From: Bacillota bacterium
GTDB lineage: Bacteria; Bacillota; Limnochordia; Darwinibacteriales; DTU012
Assembly: GCA_012840925.1 (NCBI GenBank)
Contig: DUVS01000022.1
Coordinates: 1 to 47,814, forward strand
DNA: 47,814 nt
Direction: 5' to 3'
The position numbers and the translations under genes were made by a program. The notes beneath the pieces were generated by a model, which was not told the origin of the DNA, searched no databases, and was given only the letters and a program-made list of their open reading frames with translations. Below, piece by piece: positions 1 to 8,308 of the stretch. Within the stretch, counting starts at the first letter, position 1. Each line of letters starts with the position of its first letter.

Positions 1-480
1 AAGATAAGAGGGCAGTCTACAATGGCATGTAGGTATTGTCCCTCTTATCACGGAGACCTAAGTGCGTGGTGGTACGGGAGACTGTACCGCTATGGCTTAG
101 GAGTGAACCTATACTCGGTACGCTAACATAGCTGATTCGGACCATGTGCTGGGTATAGAGTAGCCTGCCTTGAGCGGTATTGGGGGGATAGCAGGTATTG
201 AAATGGATGCCAAAGGCCAAGGTGTCCATAGCTTGAAACCCGTACTGCAAAAGAGGCTAGAGATGAGCAAATTGGTGTCGAGGAAAACTCCTAGACTGTT
301 TCGTTTGCGCGAAGGTGGATTGAGGATTACGGTGTGGACTAAGTGGTAATCTAGCCTTGCCACTGGTGACATGGCAAAAAGATCGGAAAGGGGAAACCGC
401 CAGCTGCGGTGACGGGCTGGAGGATCTTTGGGAAAACCTGCTAGACCTAAGCCACAATCTTTACTCAGTCTGCTGTCATT
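1..480 (+). ncRNA. ole: OLE RNA (ornate large extremophilic RNA), 5' end probably outside the window
   Basis: No convincing reading frame covers these bases, but they are rich in helices. Bases 3-12 pair perfectly with 40-49, 71-75 with 84-88, 378-384 with 423-429, 400-404 with 416-420, and a long-range helix joins 93-101 (TGGCTTAGG) to 446-454 (CCTAAGCCA). The block sits directly upstream of a small multi-span membrane protein and then dxs, tlyA, argR, recN, spoIVB and spo0A, which is the known genomic setting of OLE RNA. OLE RNA is about 600 nt in Bacillus halodurans, binds OapA at the membrane, and is linked to cold, alcohol and Mg2+ stress. About 455-480 nt are visible, so the 5' end is probably missing; the 3' boundary is approximate. 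A group II intron was considered and rejected. Identity rests on context plus pairing, not on a covariance-model score. Confidence 0.85.
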
Positions 481-517
481 CACTTTATCATTACATATTG
501 TGTGGGAAAGGGTATAG

Positions 518-1084
518 ATGAAAAAACACCTGAGACACAGTTTGATTACTGGTGTGACTACTTTTATAATCTCTGTGTTGATCAACTTTAGCAGTAATGC
601 TGTATTAGAGTTTTCACCTCTTTCAGTCAGCTTTATACTGCTTTTTTTTATTGTTTTGTTGGGCATTGTCTTTGACATTATCGGCACCGCTGCCGCCTCT
701 GGGGAAGAGGATCCGTTCCATGCCATGGCTTCTGACAAGGTTGTAGGGGCTAAACACAGTATCTGGTTAGTGCGTAATGCTGATAAAGTTGCCTCATTTT
801 CCAACGATGTGGTTGGCGACATTGCCGGTACCATCAGTGGGGCCATTGCTGCCGTAGTTGTTTTCCGCCTGGTCACCAGCTATCCCCAGATTCGGGAAAA
901 CATTGCCAACACAGTTCTGATTGGATTCGTTGCCGCCGTTACTGTTGGCGGCAAGGCCTATGCCAAGAGCTTTGCCATCAATCGATCCACTGATATCCTG
1001 TATTTGGCAGGACGAGTATTATACGCACTGGAAAAGGTGGGACTAAGAATAGTTCAAACAGACAAAGCTAAAAATCGCAAATAA
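518..1084 (+). CDS. oapA: OLE-associated membrane protein OapA
   Basis: This 188-residue protein is very hydrophobic, with likely membrane segments near residues 8-30, 35-60, 100-120 and 130-148, and a basic C-terminus ending KAKNRK. A D-x3-D motif (DVVGD, about residues 97-101) lies at the start of the third segment; an acidic pair of this type is characteristic of OapA. The family binds OLE RNA and carries it to the inner face of the membrane, and mutants are affected in Mg2+ tolerance. The ATG has a GGGAAAGGG ribosome binding site about 7 nt upstream. It follows the OLE RNA by about 40 nt and precedes dxs by 23 nt, the conserved order. The call rests on size, topology, motif and neighbours. 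The RNA-binding surface cannot be judged by eye. Confidence 0.85.
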   Translation: MKKHLRHSLITGVTTFIISVLINFSSNAVLEFSPLSVSFILLFFIVLLGIVFDIIGTAAASGEEDPFHAMASDKVVGAKHSIWLVRNADKVASFSNDVVGDIAGTISGAIAAVVVFRLVTSYPQIRENIANTVLIGFVAAVTVGGKAYAKSFAINRSTDILYLAGRVLYALEKVGLRIVQTDKAKNRK

Positions 1085-1107
1085 TACCGGAAAGGGGCGT
1101 CTAATAC

Positions 1108-2979
1108 TTGCTGGAGTCAATTCAATCTCCACAAGATTTACATAAGTTAGATTACAATCAACTCACCGCTCTGGCACAGGAAATCCGTGACAAAATCATT
1201 GCCACGGTGACCCATACCGGCGGCCACTTAGGTGCCAACCTGGGTGTGGTTGAGTTAACCATCGCTTTACACTCTGTACTCAACAGCCCGGAAGACAAGA
1301 TCATCTGGGATGTAGGGCATCAGTGCTACCCCCATAAATTGTTGACCAACAGATATCACAAGTTTGACACTTTGCGGCAGTTCGGCGGGATTTCCGGGTT
1401 TCCTGTACCCGAAGAAAGTCCTCATGATATCTTCCGGGTTGGCCACAGTTCCACCTCCATCTCGGCTGCGCTGGGAATCGCCAAAGCCCGGGATCTTAAC
1501 GGCGAAGACTTCAATGTAGTGGCTGTGATCGGTGATGGTGCCTTGACTGGCGGAATGGCCTTTGAAGCACTCAATCATGCCGGCCAGCTGGGCATCGATC
1601 TAGTAGTATTCTTGAATGATAACGCCATGTCCATTGCCAAGAATGTGGGTGCTTTAAGCAACTATTTGAACAAGATCCGTCTGGACCCGGCATTGCATAA
1701 AGCCAGAGCTGAACTGGAGAATTTTATCAAAAAAATTCCGGCTATCGGCGGATCGGTCAGCCGTTTGGGCTCATCGTTGAAAGATGCAGTCAAAAGCCTG
1801 CTGCCCGGCCAGTTATTTGAAGAACTGGGTTTTAGCTACTTCGGCCCGTTTGATGGCCATAACATCAGACAACTGCAGCGGGCACTGCGGGATGGGATCA
1901 AGAGGGGTGGGCCAGTGTTGATCCACGCCATAACTCAGAAAGGCAAAGGGTTTATTCCTGCGGAGAAAAATCCTGTTCAATACCACGGTTTAGGGCCTAA
2001 TTACGGCAATTCCGGACATGAGAACGAAAATGACCAATCAGTAAGTTTCAGCGCCGTGTTTGGCACAACGCTGGTTGAACTTGCCAGATCAGAGCCAAAA
2101 ATTACTGCCATCACAGCAGCCATGCCTGACGGGACAGGATTGACAGAGTTTGCTAATACTTTCCCGGAACGGTTTTTTGATGTAGGAATTGCGGAGCAGC
2201 ATGCTTTGACCTTTGCCGCAGGGCTGGCTGTACAAGGTATGCGTCCCGTGGTCGCCATCTATTCTACGTTCTTACAGCGAGGCTATGATCAGATTCTTCA
2301 TGACATCTGCCTGCAGGACTTACCGGTTGTGCTGGCAGTCGATCGCAGCGGCATCGTTGGCGAGGATGGGCCCACACACCATGGTGTGTTTGACCTAAGT
2401 TATTTGAGCCATATGCCAAATCTAATACTACTGGCTCCAAGGAATGGTGCCGAACTGGAAGCCATGCTCAAGTGGGCTTTGGCCCAGGATCACCCGGTGG
2501 CCATTCGTTACCCCCGCCGTGAAACAAAGGTTGATTCAAGCCTGGTGTTTGATCCCACCCGGATGATCGACAGTGAAATCCTGGTTGAAGGGGCCGACTG
2601 TGTCATCTTGGCAGTAGGCACTTTAGCCCACACTGCGGTTGAAGCAGCAGCTCTTTTGCAGCCTGATATTACGTGCAGAGTGGTAAACATGCGCCTGTTA
2701 AAACCAATCCACGGAAAAGACTTGGATCACCTGGCCCAAGGTACAGATCTTGTGTTCACATTAGAAGACAACGTAGCTGCGGGAGGTTTTGGCAGTTCAG
2801 TAGCGAAATTTTATGCTGCGGCAGGTCAAAAACGGGTGGTTACTTTTGGATACCCGGATCAATTCATCCCCCAAGGAAGAATTGACGAACTGCATGACTT
2901 GTACGGACTGACACCGGCCAAAATTGCCGACGCCATTCGCCAGCATCTCCATGCCCATCTAGAATACCGAAGAAGCTAA
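1108..2979 (+). CDS. dxs: 1-deoxy-D-xylulose-5-phosphate synthase
   Basis: Dxs condenses pyruvate and glyceraldehyde-3-phosphate with thiamine diphosphate, the first step of the MEP isoprenoid pathway in the cytoplasm. The 623-residue length is normal. The N-terminal domain has the thiamine diphosphate motif starting GDGALTGG (about residue 142) and ending LNDNAMS (about 169). The central transketolase-like domain includes GIAEQHALTFAAGLA and DRSGIVGEDGPTHHG, and a transketolase C domain follows. The start is TTG, chosen because AAAGGGG lies 10 nt upstream and the protein begins at the usual place. It is part of the oapA-dxs-tlyA-nadK-argR-recN run with short gaps. No distal uppS or ispA is visible; ispA would normally lie upstream of the window. 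Confidence 0.97.
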   Translation: MLESIQSPQDLHKLDYNQLTALAQEIRDKIIATVTHTGGHLGANLGVVELTIALHSVLNSPEDKIIWDVGHQCYPHKLLTNRYHKFDTLRQFGGISGFPVPEESPHDIFRVGHSSTSISAALGIAKARDLNGEDFNVVAVIGDGALTGGMAFEALNHAGQLGIDLVVFLNDNAMSIAKNVGALSNYLNKIRLDPALHKARAELENFIKKIPAIGGSVSRLGSSLKDAVKSLLPGQLFEELGFSYFGPFDGHNIRQLQRALRDGIKRGGPVLIHAITQKGKGFIPAEKNPVQYHGLGPNYGNSGHENENDQSVSFSAVFGTTLVELARSEPKITAITAAMPDGTGLTEFANTFPERFFDVGIAEQHALTFAAGLAVQGMRPVVAIYSTFLQRGYDQILHDICLQDLPVVLAVDRSGIVGEDGPTHHGVFDLSYLSHMPNLILLAPRNGAELEAMLKWALAQDHPVAIRYPRRETKVDSSLVFDPTRMIDSEILVEGADCVILAVGTLAHTAVEAAALLQPDITCRVVNMRLLKPIHGKDLDHLAQGTDLVFTLEDNVAAGGFGSSVAKFYAAAGQKRVVTFGYPDQFIPQGRIDELHDLYGLTPAKIADAIRQHLHAHLEYRRS

Positions 2980-2991
2980 AGGAAGAGTGTC

Positions 2992-3822
2992 ATGGCCAAG
3001 CCAAAAATACGCATCGACCAGCTGCTGGTGGAAAAGGGGCTGTTTCCCTCAAGGGAGCAGGCCCGGCGGTCCATCATGGCTGGACTAGTCTATATCGATA
3101 ACAATAAAATCGAAAAACCTGGCACTGCCGTGGATCCTGAAGCAGCTGTCGAAGTCAGGGGCAATCTCCATCCTTATGTCAGCCGCGGCGGTTTGAAGTT
3201 AGCAAAAGCCCTGGAGGTTTTTGAGGTTGATGTCCAGGGATTGGTTGCCATAGATGTGGGAGCTTCCACCGGAGGATTCACCGACTGCCTTTTGCAGAAC
3301 GGTGCTGCCAAAGTATACGCAGTCGATGTAGGATATGGGCAGCTGGATTGGAAACTGAGAACAGATCCCCGCGTGGTGGTGATGGAGCGGACGAATATTC
3401 GCTACCTTACCAGAGCTGATCTTGATCCGTTAGTGGATCTGGCAGTGGTTGATGTTGCCTTCATTTCTATAACCAAGTTTTTTGATGGGCTGCTGCAGCT
3501 GCTTACTGATGGAGGCCAGGTTATTGCGCTTGTAAAACCGCAGTTTGAAGTCGGCAGGGAGTTAGTAGGAAAAAAGGGAGTGGTCCGTGATCCTAATGTG
3601 CATCGCGAACTGTTGTTGACGCTTTTGCATCAGCTGCAGGCATGCGGTGCCGGCCTGCGCAACCTTGATTATTCTCCGATACTCGGCCCACAAGGGAACA
3701 TTGAGTATCTGGCTCATTTTGGCAAACAAGATCCGGTCATTGATCATACCCAGCTGGTCGAACAAACAATCCAGGCTGTGGCTAATGATCGGGAGCTAAA
3801 TAAGTGGGGGTGGCAAGGCTGA
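2992..3822 (+). CDS. tlyA: TlyA-family 2'-O-ribose rRNA methyltransferase (YqxC)
   Basis: TlyA proteins add 2'-O-methyl groups to ribosomal RNA using S-adenosylmethionine; in other bacteria they were first called haemolysins. The 276 residues begin with an S4 RNA-binding domain (about 3-65, starting RIDQLLVEKGL). An FtsJ-like Rossmann methyltransferase follows, with the SAM-binding glycine motif DVGASTGGFTDCLL near residue 88. VSRGGLKL between the two domains is typical of the family. The ATG is preceded by GGAAGAG. Its stop overlaps the start of nadK by 19 nt, indicating translational coupling. Which nucleotides it modifies cannot be told from sequence. Confidence 0.93.
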   Translation: MAKPKIRIDQLLVEKGLFPSREQARRSIMAGLVYIDNNKIEKPGTAVDPEAAVEVRGNLHPYVSRGGLKLAKALEVFEVDVQGLVAIDVGASTGGFTDCLLQNGAAKVYAVDVGYGQLDWKLRTDPRVVVMERTNIRYLTRADLDPLVDLAVVDVAFISITKFFDGLLQLLTDGGQVIALVKPQFEVGRELVGKKGVVRDPNVHRELLLTLLHQLQACGAGLRNLDYSPILGPQGNIEYLAHFGKQDPVIDHTQLVEQTIQAVANDRELNKWGWQG

Positions 3823-4691
3823 TTAGAATTGGCATTATGCCTCATATAGGCAAAAAACTGGCACTGTCGCTGACGCAAGACGTTGTCAACTTCCTGGAAA
3901 CGAGGGGAATCTCTCCCTGGGTGGATCCCAAAGCGGCGCAGCTGATCGGCCGGGCGGATCTACCCTGGCAGGATGGGCAGCTTGCTCAGTTGGATGTACT
4001 TTTAGTATTGGGAGGAGATGGCACTTTGCTCCGGGCGGCCCGGGATGCTGCCGAGTATGGCGTACCGATTCTAGGTGTCAACGTGGGCCACCTGGGGTTT
4101 CTTACCGAGCTGGAAACGGACAAACTGGAGTTTGCCCTCAATGCACTAATCAACAAGGAATACAAAATGGAAGAACGAATGTTTATCACATGTAGAGTTA
4201 TCCGTGATGGCAGAGTCGTCGCCAGTTATCTGGCTTTGAACGATGCTGTGATTGCCCGTGGTACGTTTGCCAGGATTATTCAGATCAGCACATTTGTGGA
4301 TCATCAGCCTGTAGTGGATTATCAGGCGGATGGTATTATCGTAGCTACTCCCACCGGTTCTACAGCTTATTCATTATCAGCAGGTGGGCCGATTGTGGAG
4401 CCCCAATTGGATTGTTTAATCATAACGCCGATCTGCCCCCATACCCTGGCTGCCCGTTCAGTTGTTGTCCACCATGATGCAGTGGTCAAGGTAATAGTGG
4501 AGGCCAGCCACAAGGATATCATGCTGACTATTGACGGTCAATCCGGGTTCCCCCTGCAGAGCCACGATCAAGTGGAAGTGACCAAAGCCAACGTCAAGGC
4601 TAAGTTTGTCAAGCTGCAAGAGCGGAATTTTTTCACGATTCTCAATAGCCGGTTAAAAACAATCATGAGCAGAAAGGATTACGATCAGTGA
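3804..4691 (+). CDS. nadK: NAD kinase
   Basis: NadK phosphorylates NAD to NADP in the cytoplasm. The 295-residue protein carries the diagnostic GGDGTLL loop (about residues 70-76), NVGHLGFLTE, and the core motif DGIIVATPTGSTAYSLSAGG near residue 175. GTG at 3804 is taken as start because GGGAG lies 8 nt upstream; an in-frame GTG at 3810 is a weaker alternative. The gene overlaps tlyA at its start, and its TGA overlaps the GTG start of argR, so tlyA-nadK-argR are translationally coupled. Placement between tlyA and argR is common in clostridia. Confidence 0.97.
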   Translation: MGVARLIRIGIMPHIGKKLALSLTQDVVNFLETRGISPWVDPKAAQLIGRADLPWQDGQLAQLDVLLVLGGDGTLLRAARDAAEYGVPILGVNVGHLGFLTELETDKLEFALNALINKEYKMEERMFITCRVIRDGRVVASYLALNDAVIARGTFARIIQISTFVDHQPVVDYQADGIIVATPTGSTAYSLSAGGPIVEPQLDCLIITPICPHTLAARSVVVHHDAVVKVIVEASHKDIMLTIDGQSGFPLQSHDQVEVTKANVKAKFVKLQERNFFTILNSRLKTIMSRKDYDQ

Positions 4692-5173
4692 AGAGCAAGC
4701 GTCAACAGTATCTCTTGGAACTGATTAATGACCGGGAGATTGAAACCCAGGAAGAGTTAATGGGCTACCTGCATCAAGCCGGGTTTAGAGTAACGCAAGC
4801 CACTGTGTCCCGGGACATTAAGGAACTGCGGCTGGCAAAAGTGCCCGATGGTAAAGGAGGGTATAAATATGCCTTGCCGCAGGGTACGGTCAAAGGTGAT
4901 TTGAACCGCCGTGCTCGCCGGGTTTTTGAAGACTATGTCCGGGGGATAGATTTCAGCGGTAATCTCTTGGTGATCAAGACTTATCCCGGAGGAGCCAATG
5001 CGGTGGCAGCGGTTTTGGACGAGCTGCAGTGGGATGGCGTGGTTGCGTCTTTGGCTGGTGACGATGTAATTTTCCTGGTAGTCCGCAGTGAAGCCGAACA
5101 GAATCTGAAAAGGCCAAAGGGACTTGCCGGAGAACTGTATCGGAAACTGGAAGATTTGCTTTATGGCCGTTGA
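4688..5173 (+). CDS. argR: Arginine repressor ArgR/AhrC
   Basis: ArgR is an arginine-sensing hexameric transcription factor that represses arginine biosynthesis and can activate catabolism. The 161 residues are slightly longer than usual. The N-terminal winged helix contains the recognition segment TQATVSRDIKELRL (about residues 37-50). The C-terminal oligomerisation and arginine-binding domain has YPGGANAVAAVLDE and the GDD motif (AGDDVIFLV) that contacts arginine. It starts at a GTG that overlaps the nadK stop (GTGA). Its place just before recN is the standard Firmicutes arrangement. No arginine genes are in the window, so it must act in trans. Confidence 0.95.
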   Translation: MKSKRQQYLLELINDREIETQEELMGYLHQAGFRVTQATVSRDIKELRLAKVPDGKGGYKYALPQGTVKGDLNRRARRVFEDYVRGIDFSGNLLVIKTYPGGANAVAAVLDELQWDGVVASLAGDDVIFLVVRSEAEQNLKRPKGLAGELYRKLEDLLYGR

Positions 5174-5184
5174 GGTGACTTAAG

Positions 5185-6855
5185 GTGCTTAAAGAACTGC
5201 AGATCCGAGATTTTGCCCTGATTGAACATGTCCACTTATCCTTTTTTGAAGGTTTCAGTGTGCTTACTGGTGAGACAGGGGCTGGAAAATCGATCATCAT
5301 CGATGCCCTAAGCTTACTTTTAGGCGCACGGGCTTCGCTGGAGATGATCCGCACTGGTAGTGAGCGGGCTTTGATTGAAGGCGTGTTCTCCACACCAGAG
5401 ACAGCCGTTTCTGTACTTGCCGATTGGGGGATCAGTGCTGATCCTGAGCTGATCATCAGCCGCGAGATCCACCGCAGTGGACGCAGCCGCTGCTGGCTCA
5501 ACGGCAATCTGGTCACTGTAAACCAACTGTCGCAGCTGGGCAGCTACCTCGTAGATATTCTGGGCCAGCATGATCATCAAAGTCTGCTGGATGTATCGCG
5601 CCATCTGGACATGCTTGATGCTTTCGGAGGCGCTGAGCTTCAGACCCTGCGGCAGATCATAAGGAACCAGTATTTGAAGTATGTTGAGATTAAGAAGGAA
5701 AGGGAGCACCTGCAGAATCAGGAACGGGAGCGGTTGATGCGCATAGACTTGCTGCAGTTTCAGATTAACGAAATAGATCAGGCAAAGCTCAAAGTAGGGG
5801 AGGAAGCCGAACTGCTCCAGCAGCATCAGCGGCTGGCGAATATCGAGCGGATTACCACAACAGCGGAAAGTGTTTATGCCAGGCTGCAGGAGCATACTGA
5901 TCAGCTGCCGTTGTATGATCAACTGGCTCAAGCAGTCAGTGAGCTTGTGGCTTTGAGTCGGTTTGATCAGGAGATCACTTCTGTAGCAGAACTTTTTAGC
6001 CAAGCTTTGGTCCAGCTTGAGGAAGGTTCCCGCGATCTAAGACAATACATAGAAGGATTTGATCGAGATCCCCAGGCATTGGAGCAAACCGAGAACAGGT
6101 TGGCACTGCTGCGGACTCTGAAACGAAAGTATGGTGAAACGGAAGAAGCCATTTTGGCCTATGCCGAGCACATTAGGCAAGAGCTGGCGGCCCTGCTGGA
6201 AAGCGAGATTACAATTGAAAAACTAACGGTAGAAGAGGAGACCCTCAGTGAGGAATTAACCCGGCTCTGCAGTGAGCTGCGGCAGAAACGGCATCATTGC
6301 GCGAATATCATGCAAAAACAGATTGAGAAGCATTTGGCGGATCTGAACATGGAAGGTACCAGATTTGAAGTCAGGATTACGGAACAACCCCTGGATGAAA
6401 CAGGTATGGATGCGGTGGAGTATATGATCGCACCAAATATCGGCGAAGAACTCAAACCACTGGCCAAGATTGCTTCAGGCGGGGAGATGTCCCGGATTAT
6501 GCTGGCCTTGAAGAATTGCCTGGTGGAAATTGACCGGACTCCAGCCTTGGTCTTTGATGAAGTGGACAGCGGTATCGGAGGCCGGACTGCCCGCAGTGTG
6601 GCCCAAAAGCTGCGTAATCTCAGCAGACAGTTTCAAGTTTTTGTAGTGACACATCTGCCGGTCGTTGCCAGTTTTGCCGAGCATCATTACTATGTGGAAA
6701 AACAAGAAAAGGACGGCAGAACCAGCGTGTCCGTGGCTCTCCTTGGCCAGCAGGAAAGAATCGATGAGTTGGTAAGGATGCTGGGCGGCCAGTCGGATCA
6801 AGGAGCTACTGCAGCCCATGCCAAAGAACTGCTGAAACAAGCAAATACCAGCTAG
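5185..6855 (+). CDS. recN: DNA repair protein RecN
   Basis: RecN is an SMC-like ATPase that gathers DNA ends at double-strand breaks for recombinational repair. The 556-residue protein has Walker A GETGAGKS (29-36) near the N-terminus, a central coiled-coil region (about 150-370) broken by a hinge, the ABC signature region IASGGEMSRIMLALK, and Walker B LVFDEVDSGIGG. The GTG start is preceded by GAGGTG at 7 nt. It lies 11 nt after argR. No LexA-type operator was seen in the gap, so it probably depends on operon transcription. Confidence 0.97.
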   Translation: MLKELQIRDFALIEHVHLSFFEGFSVLTGETGAGKSIIIDALSLLLGARASLEMIRTGSERALIEGVFSTPETAVSVLADWGISADPELIISREIHRSGRSRCWLNGNLVTVNQLSQLGSYLVDILGQHDHQSLLDVSRHLDMLDAFGGAELQTLRQIIRNQYLKYVEIKKEREHLQNQERERLMRIDLLQFQINEIDQAKLKVGEEAELLQQHQRLANIERITTTAESVYARLQEHTDQLPLYDQLAQAVSELVALSRFDQEITSVAELFSQALVQLEEGSRDLRQYIEGFDRDPQALEQTENRLALLRTLKRKYGETEEAILAYAEHIRQELAALLESEITIEKLTVEEETLSEELTRLCSELRQKRHHCANIMQKQIEKHLADLNMEGTRFEVRITEQPLDETGMDAVEYMIAPNIGEELKPLAKIASGGEMSRIMLALKNCLVEIDRTPALVFDEVDSGIGGRTARSVAQKLRNLSRQFQVFVVTHLPVVASFAEHHYYVEKQEKDGRTSVSVALLGQQERIDELVRMLGGQSDQGATAAHAKELLKQANTS

Positions 6856-6861
6856 TTCCTT

Positions 6862-6891
6862 AAATATAACTAATCCAACCCGGGTACGATA
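6862..6891 (+). promoter_or_regulatory. Candidate sigma-F/sigma-G (forespore) promoter for spoIVB
   Basis: The element reads AAATA (6862-6866), 15 nt, then GGGTACGATA (6882-6891). The downstream half matches the sigma-F type -10 (GG-n2-A-n-A-H-T-R) except for one base; the -35 half is weak (3 of 5). In B. subtilis spoIVB is transcribed by sigma-F and sigma-G, so a forespore promoter is expected here. A start near 6898 would leave about a 30 nt leader before the GTG. This is inference from consensus only. Confidence 0.42.
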
Positions 6892-6926
6892 CAAGCAAAT
6901 GATGTTTGCGAGGGGAGTATCCGGAT

Positions 6927-8234
6927 GTGAAAAAAAGGCGCTATTGGTTGTGGCTGATATTTGCAGTAGTTGGACTGGGTCTGGTTTCCACAATTGCTTT
7001 AGCAAGTATGTCAGGGATTCCCGGTGAAATAAAGCTATTCCCGGGAACAGAGTTTTCGTTATCGGTTCAGCTTCCATTCCGCCTGGTGGATGGCGAAGGC
7101 TTAAGTGTCCCCACTCCAGAGGGGAAGTTTTTTTTGCAGGCGGATCAAGTGGGCAGGCAGTACTATCAAGTACGCCTGTTTGGGTTTATCCCGGTTAGAG
7201 AATTGGTTGTTGATGTTGTTCCAGAGGTGCTGCTCTATCCCGGGGGCCATTCAATCGGTGTTATGGTCAATCCCGTCGGGTTGGTGATCAGCCGCATAGT
7301 ACCGGTAAGGGGAATTGACGGCGGTGAATATTATCCTGCTGCTGAAGCAGGCTTACAGCCGGGTGATCTGATCATTGCCATTGGTGGCCAAAAAGTTACC
7401 CGGCCGGAGCAAGTTGGTCAGATAGTGAATGAACTGGCTCCCAGATTATCTGCTCTCACCGTTGAATTTCAGCGTTATGGCCAGAACTTGACTACTGTGA
7501 TCAGGCCGGTACTGTCGGTGCAAGACGACTTAAGGGGTAACCAGCGTCAGGTGTATCTGCTGGGGGTGTTTCTGGAAGATCCCGCCAGTGGAGTGGGGAC
7601 ACTGACCTTCTTTGACCAGAATTCCGGCAGGTACGGAGCGTTGGGCCATACGATTACTGACGGCCTCGGAAGAAGTGTGGAGATTACCGACGGTAGTATA
7701 GTCAGTGCCAGTATTGAAAGCATCAAGCAAGGGATCCGGGGACTGCCCGGCGAGAAACTGGGCGTGTTTGTGGATCAAGCCATTATTGGATCCATTGACA
7801 AGAATTCCAAGTTCGGTATTTTCGGGAAGTTAGCGGCCCAACTTGATAATCCCTTTTTTGATCGGCCAATTCCCATCGCTTTTAATCATGAGGTGAAAAC
7901 AGGCTTGGCGAAAATTTATACAGTGATCGATGGAAATCAGATCCAGGAGTTTGATGTGGAAATCACCAAGATTTACCGGCAGTCTCAGCCTGATGACAAA
8001 GGCATGATTTTACGTGTTGTTGATCCAGTACTCTTAAGCAAAACCGGCGGCATTATTCAGGGTATGAGCGGAAGCCCTATTGTCCAAAACGGGAAACTGG
8101 TCGGAGCAATCACCCATGTTTTTGTCAACGATCCGCGGATGGGTTACGGAGGATTTATCGAATGGATGGTGTATGAATCGGGAATTGGTGCTGAAGTACA
8201 GTCCACCGCACAAGACTTGGCCAGAGCCTGTTAG
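6927..8234 (+). CDS. spoIVB: SpoIVB serine peptidase (stage IV sporulation protein B)
   Basis: SpoIVB is made in the forespore, crosses into the intermembrane space and cleaves SpoIVFA, which releases pro-sigma-K processing in the mother cell. The 435-residue product has an N-terminal membrane anchor (about 6-28), a PDZ domain near 125-185, and a C-terminal S55 peptidase domain. The catalytic residues are visible: His in GALGHTITD (about 241), Asp in RVVDPVLL (about 366) and Ser in GMSGSPIV (381-383). GTG at 6927 is chosen over an upstream TTG (6906) because AGGGGAG lies 9 nt before it. A 71 nt gap separates it from recN and holds a candidate forespore promoter. Confidence 0.95.
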   Translation: MKKRRYWLWLIFAVVGLGLVSTIALASMSGIPGEIKLFPGTEFSLSVQLPFRLVDGEGLSVPTPEGKFFLQADQVGRQYYQVRLFGFIPVRELVVDVVPEVLLYPGGHSIGVMVNPVGLVISRIVPVRGIDGGEYYPAAEAGLQPGDLIIAIGGQKVTRPEQVGQIVNELAPRLSALTVEFQRYGQNLTTVIRPVLSVQDDLRGNQRQVYLLGVFLEDPASGVGTLTFFDQNSGRYGALGHTITDGLGRSVEITDGSIVSASIESIKQGIRGLPGEKLGVFVDQAIIGSIDKNSKFGIFGKLAAQLDNPFFDRPIPIAFNHEVKTGLAKIYTVIDGNQIQEFDVEITKIYRQSQPDDKGMILRVVDPVLLSKTGGIIQGMSGSPIVQNGKLVGAITHVFVNDPRMGYGGFIEWMVYESGIGAEVQSTAQDLARAC

Positions 8235-8246
8235 ATGAATATGACA

Positions 8247-8273
8247 GCAGGAATCGCAAGCCGCTGCTCGAAT
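8247..8273 (+). promoter_or_regulatory. Candidate sigma-H promoter for spo0A
   Basis: GCAGGAATC (8247-8255), 11 nt, then CTCGAAT (8267-8273). This matches the sigma-H consensus RnAGGAwWW-N11/12-RnnGAAT at all but one base in each half. B. subtilis spo0A has a sigma-H promoter in the same gap between spoIVB and spo0A. The predicted start is near 8281, ahead of the ribosome binding site at 8293. Confidence 0.55.
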
Positions 8274-8308
8274 CTTAGCATATTGAGAGGTTGGGGAGGT
8301 GTCCGCAG

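Noticed and set aside
61-470. Possible group II intron beginning with GTGCG at 63
   Set aside because: No domain V or reverse transcriptase is visible, and the gene order fits OLE RNA far better.
109-876. 255-codon frame on the - strand across the OLE RNA and oapA
   Set aside because: It is antisense to a well-supported membrane protein and a structured RNA, has low-complexity composition and no ribosome binding site.
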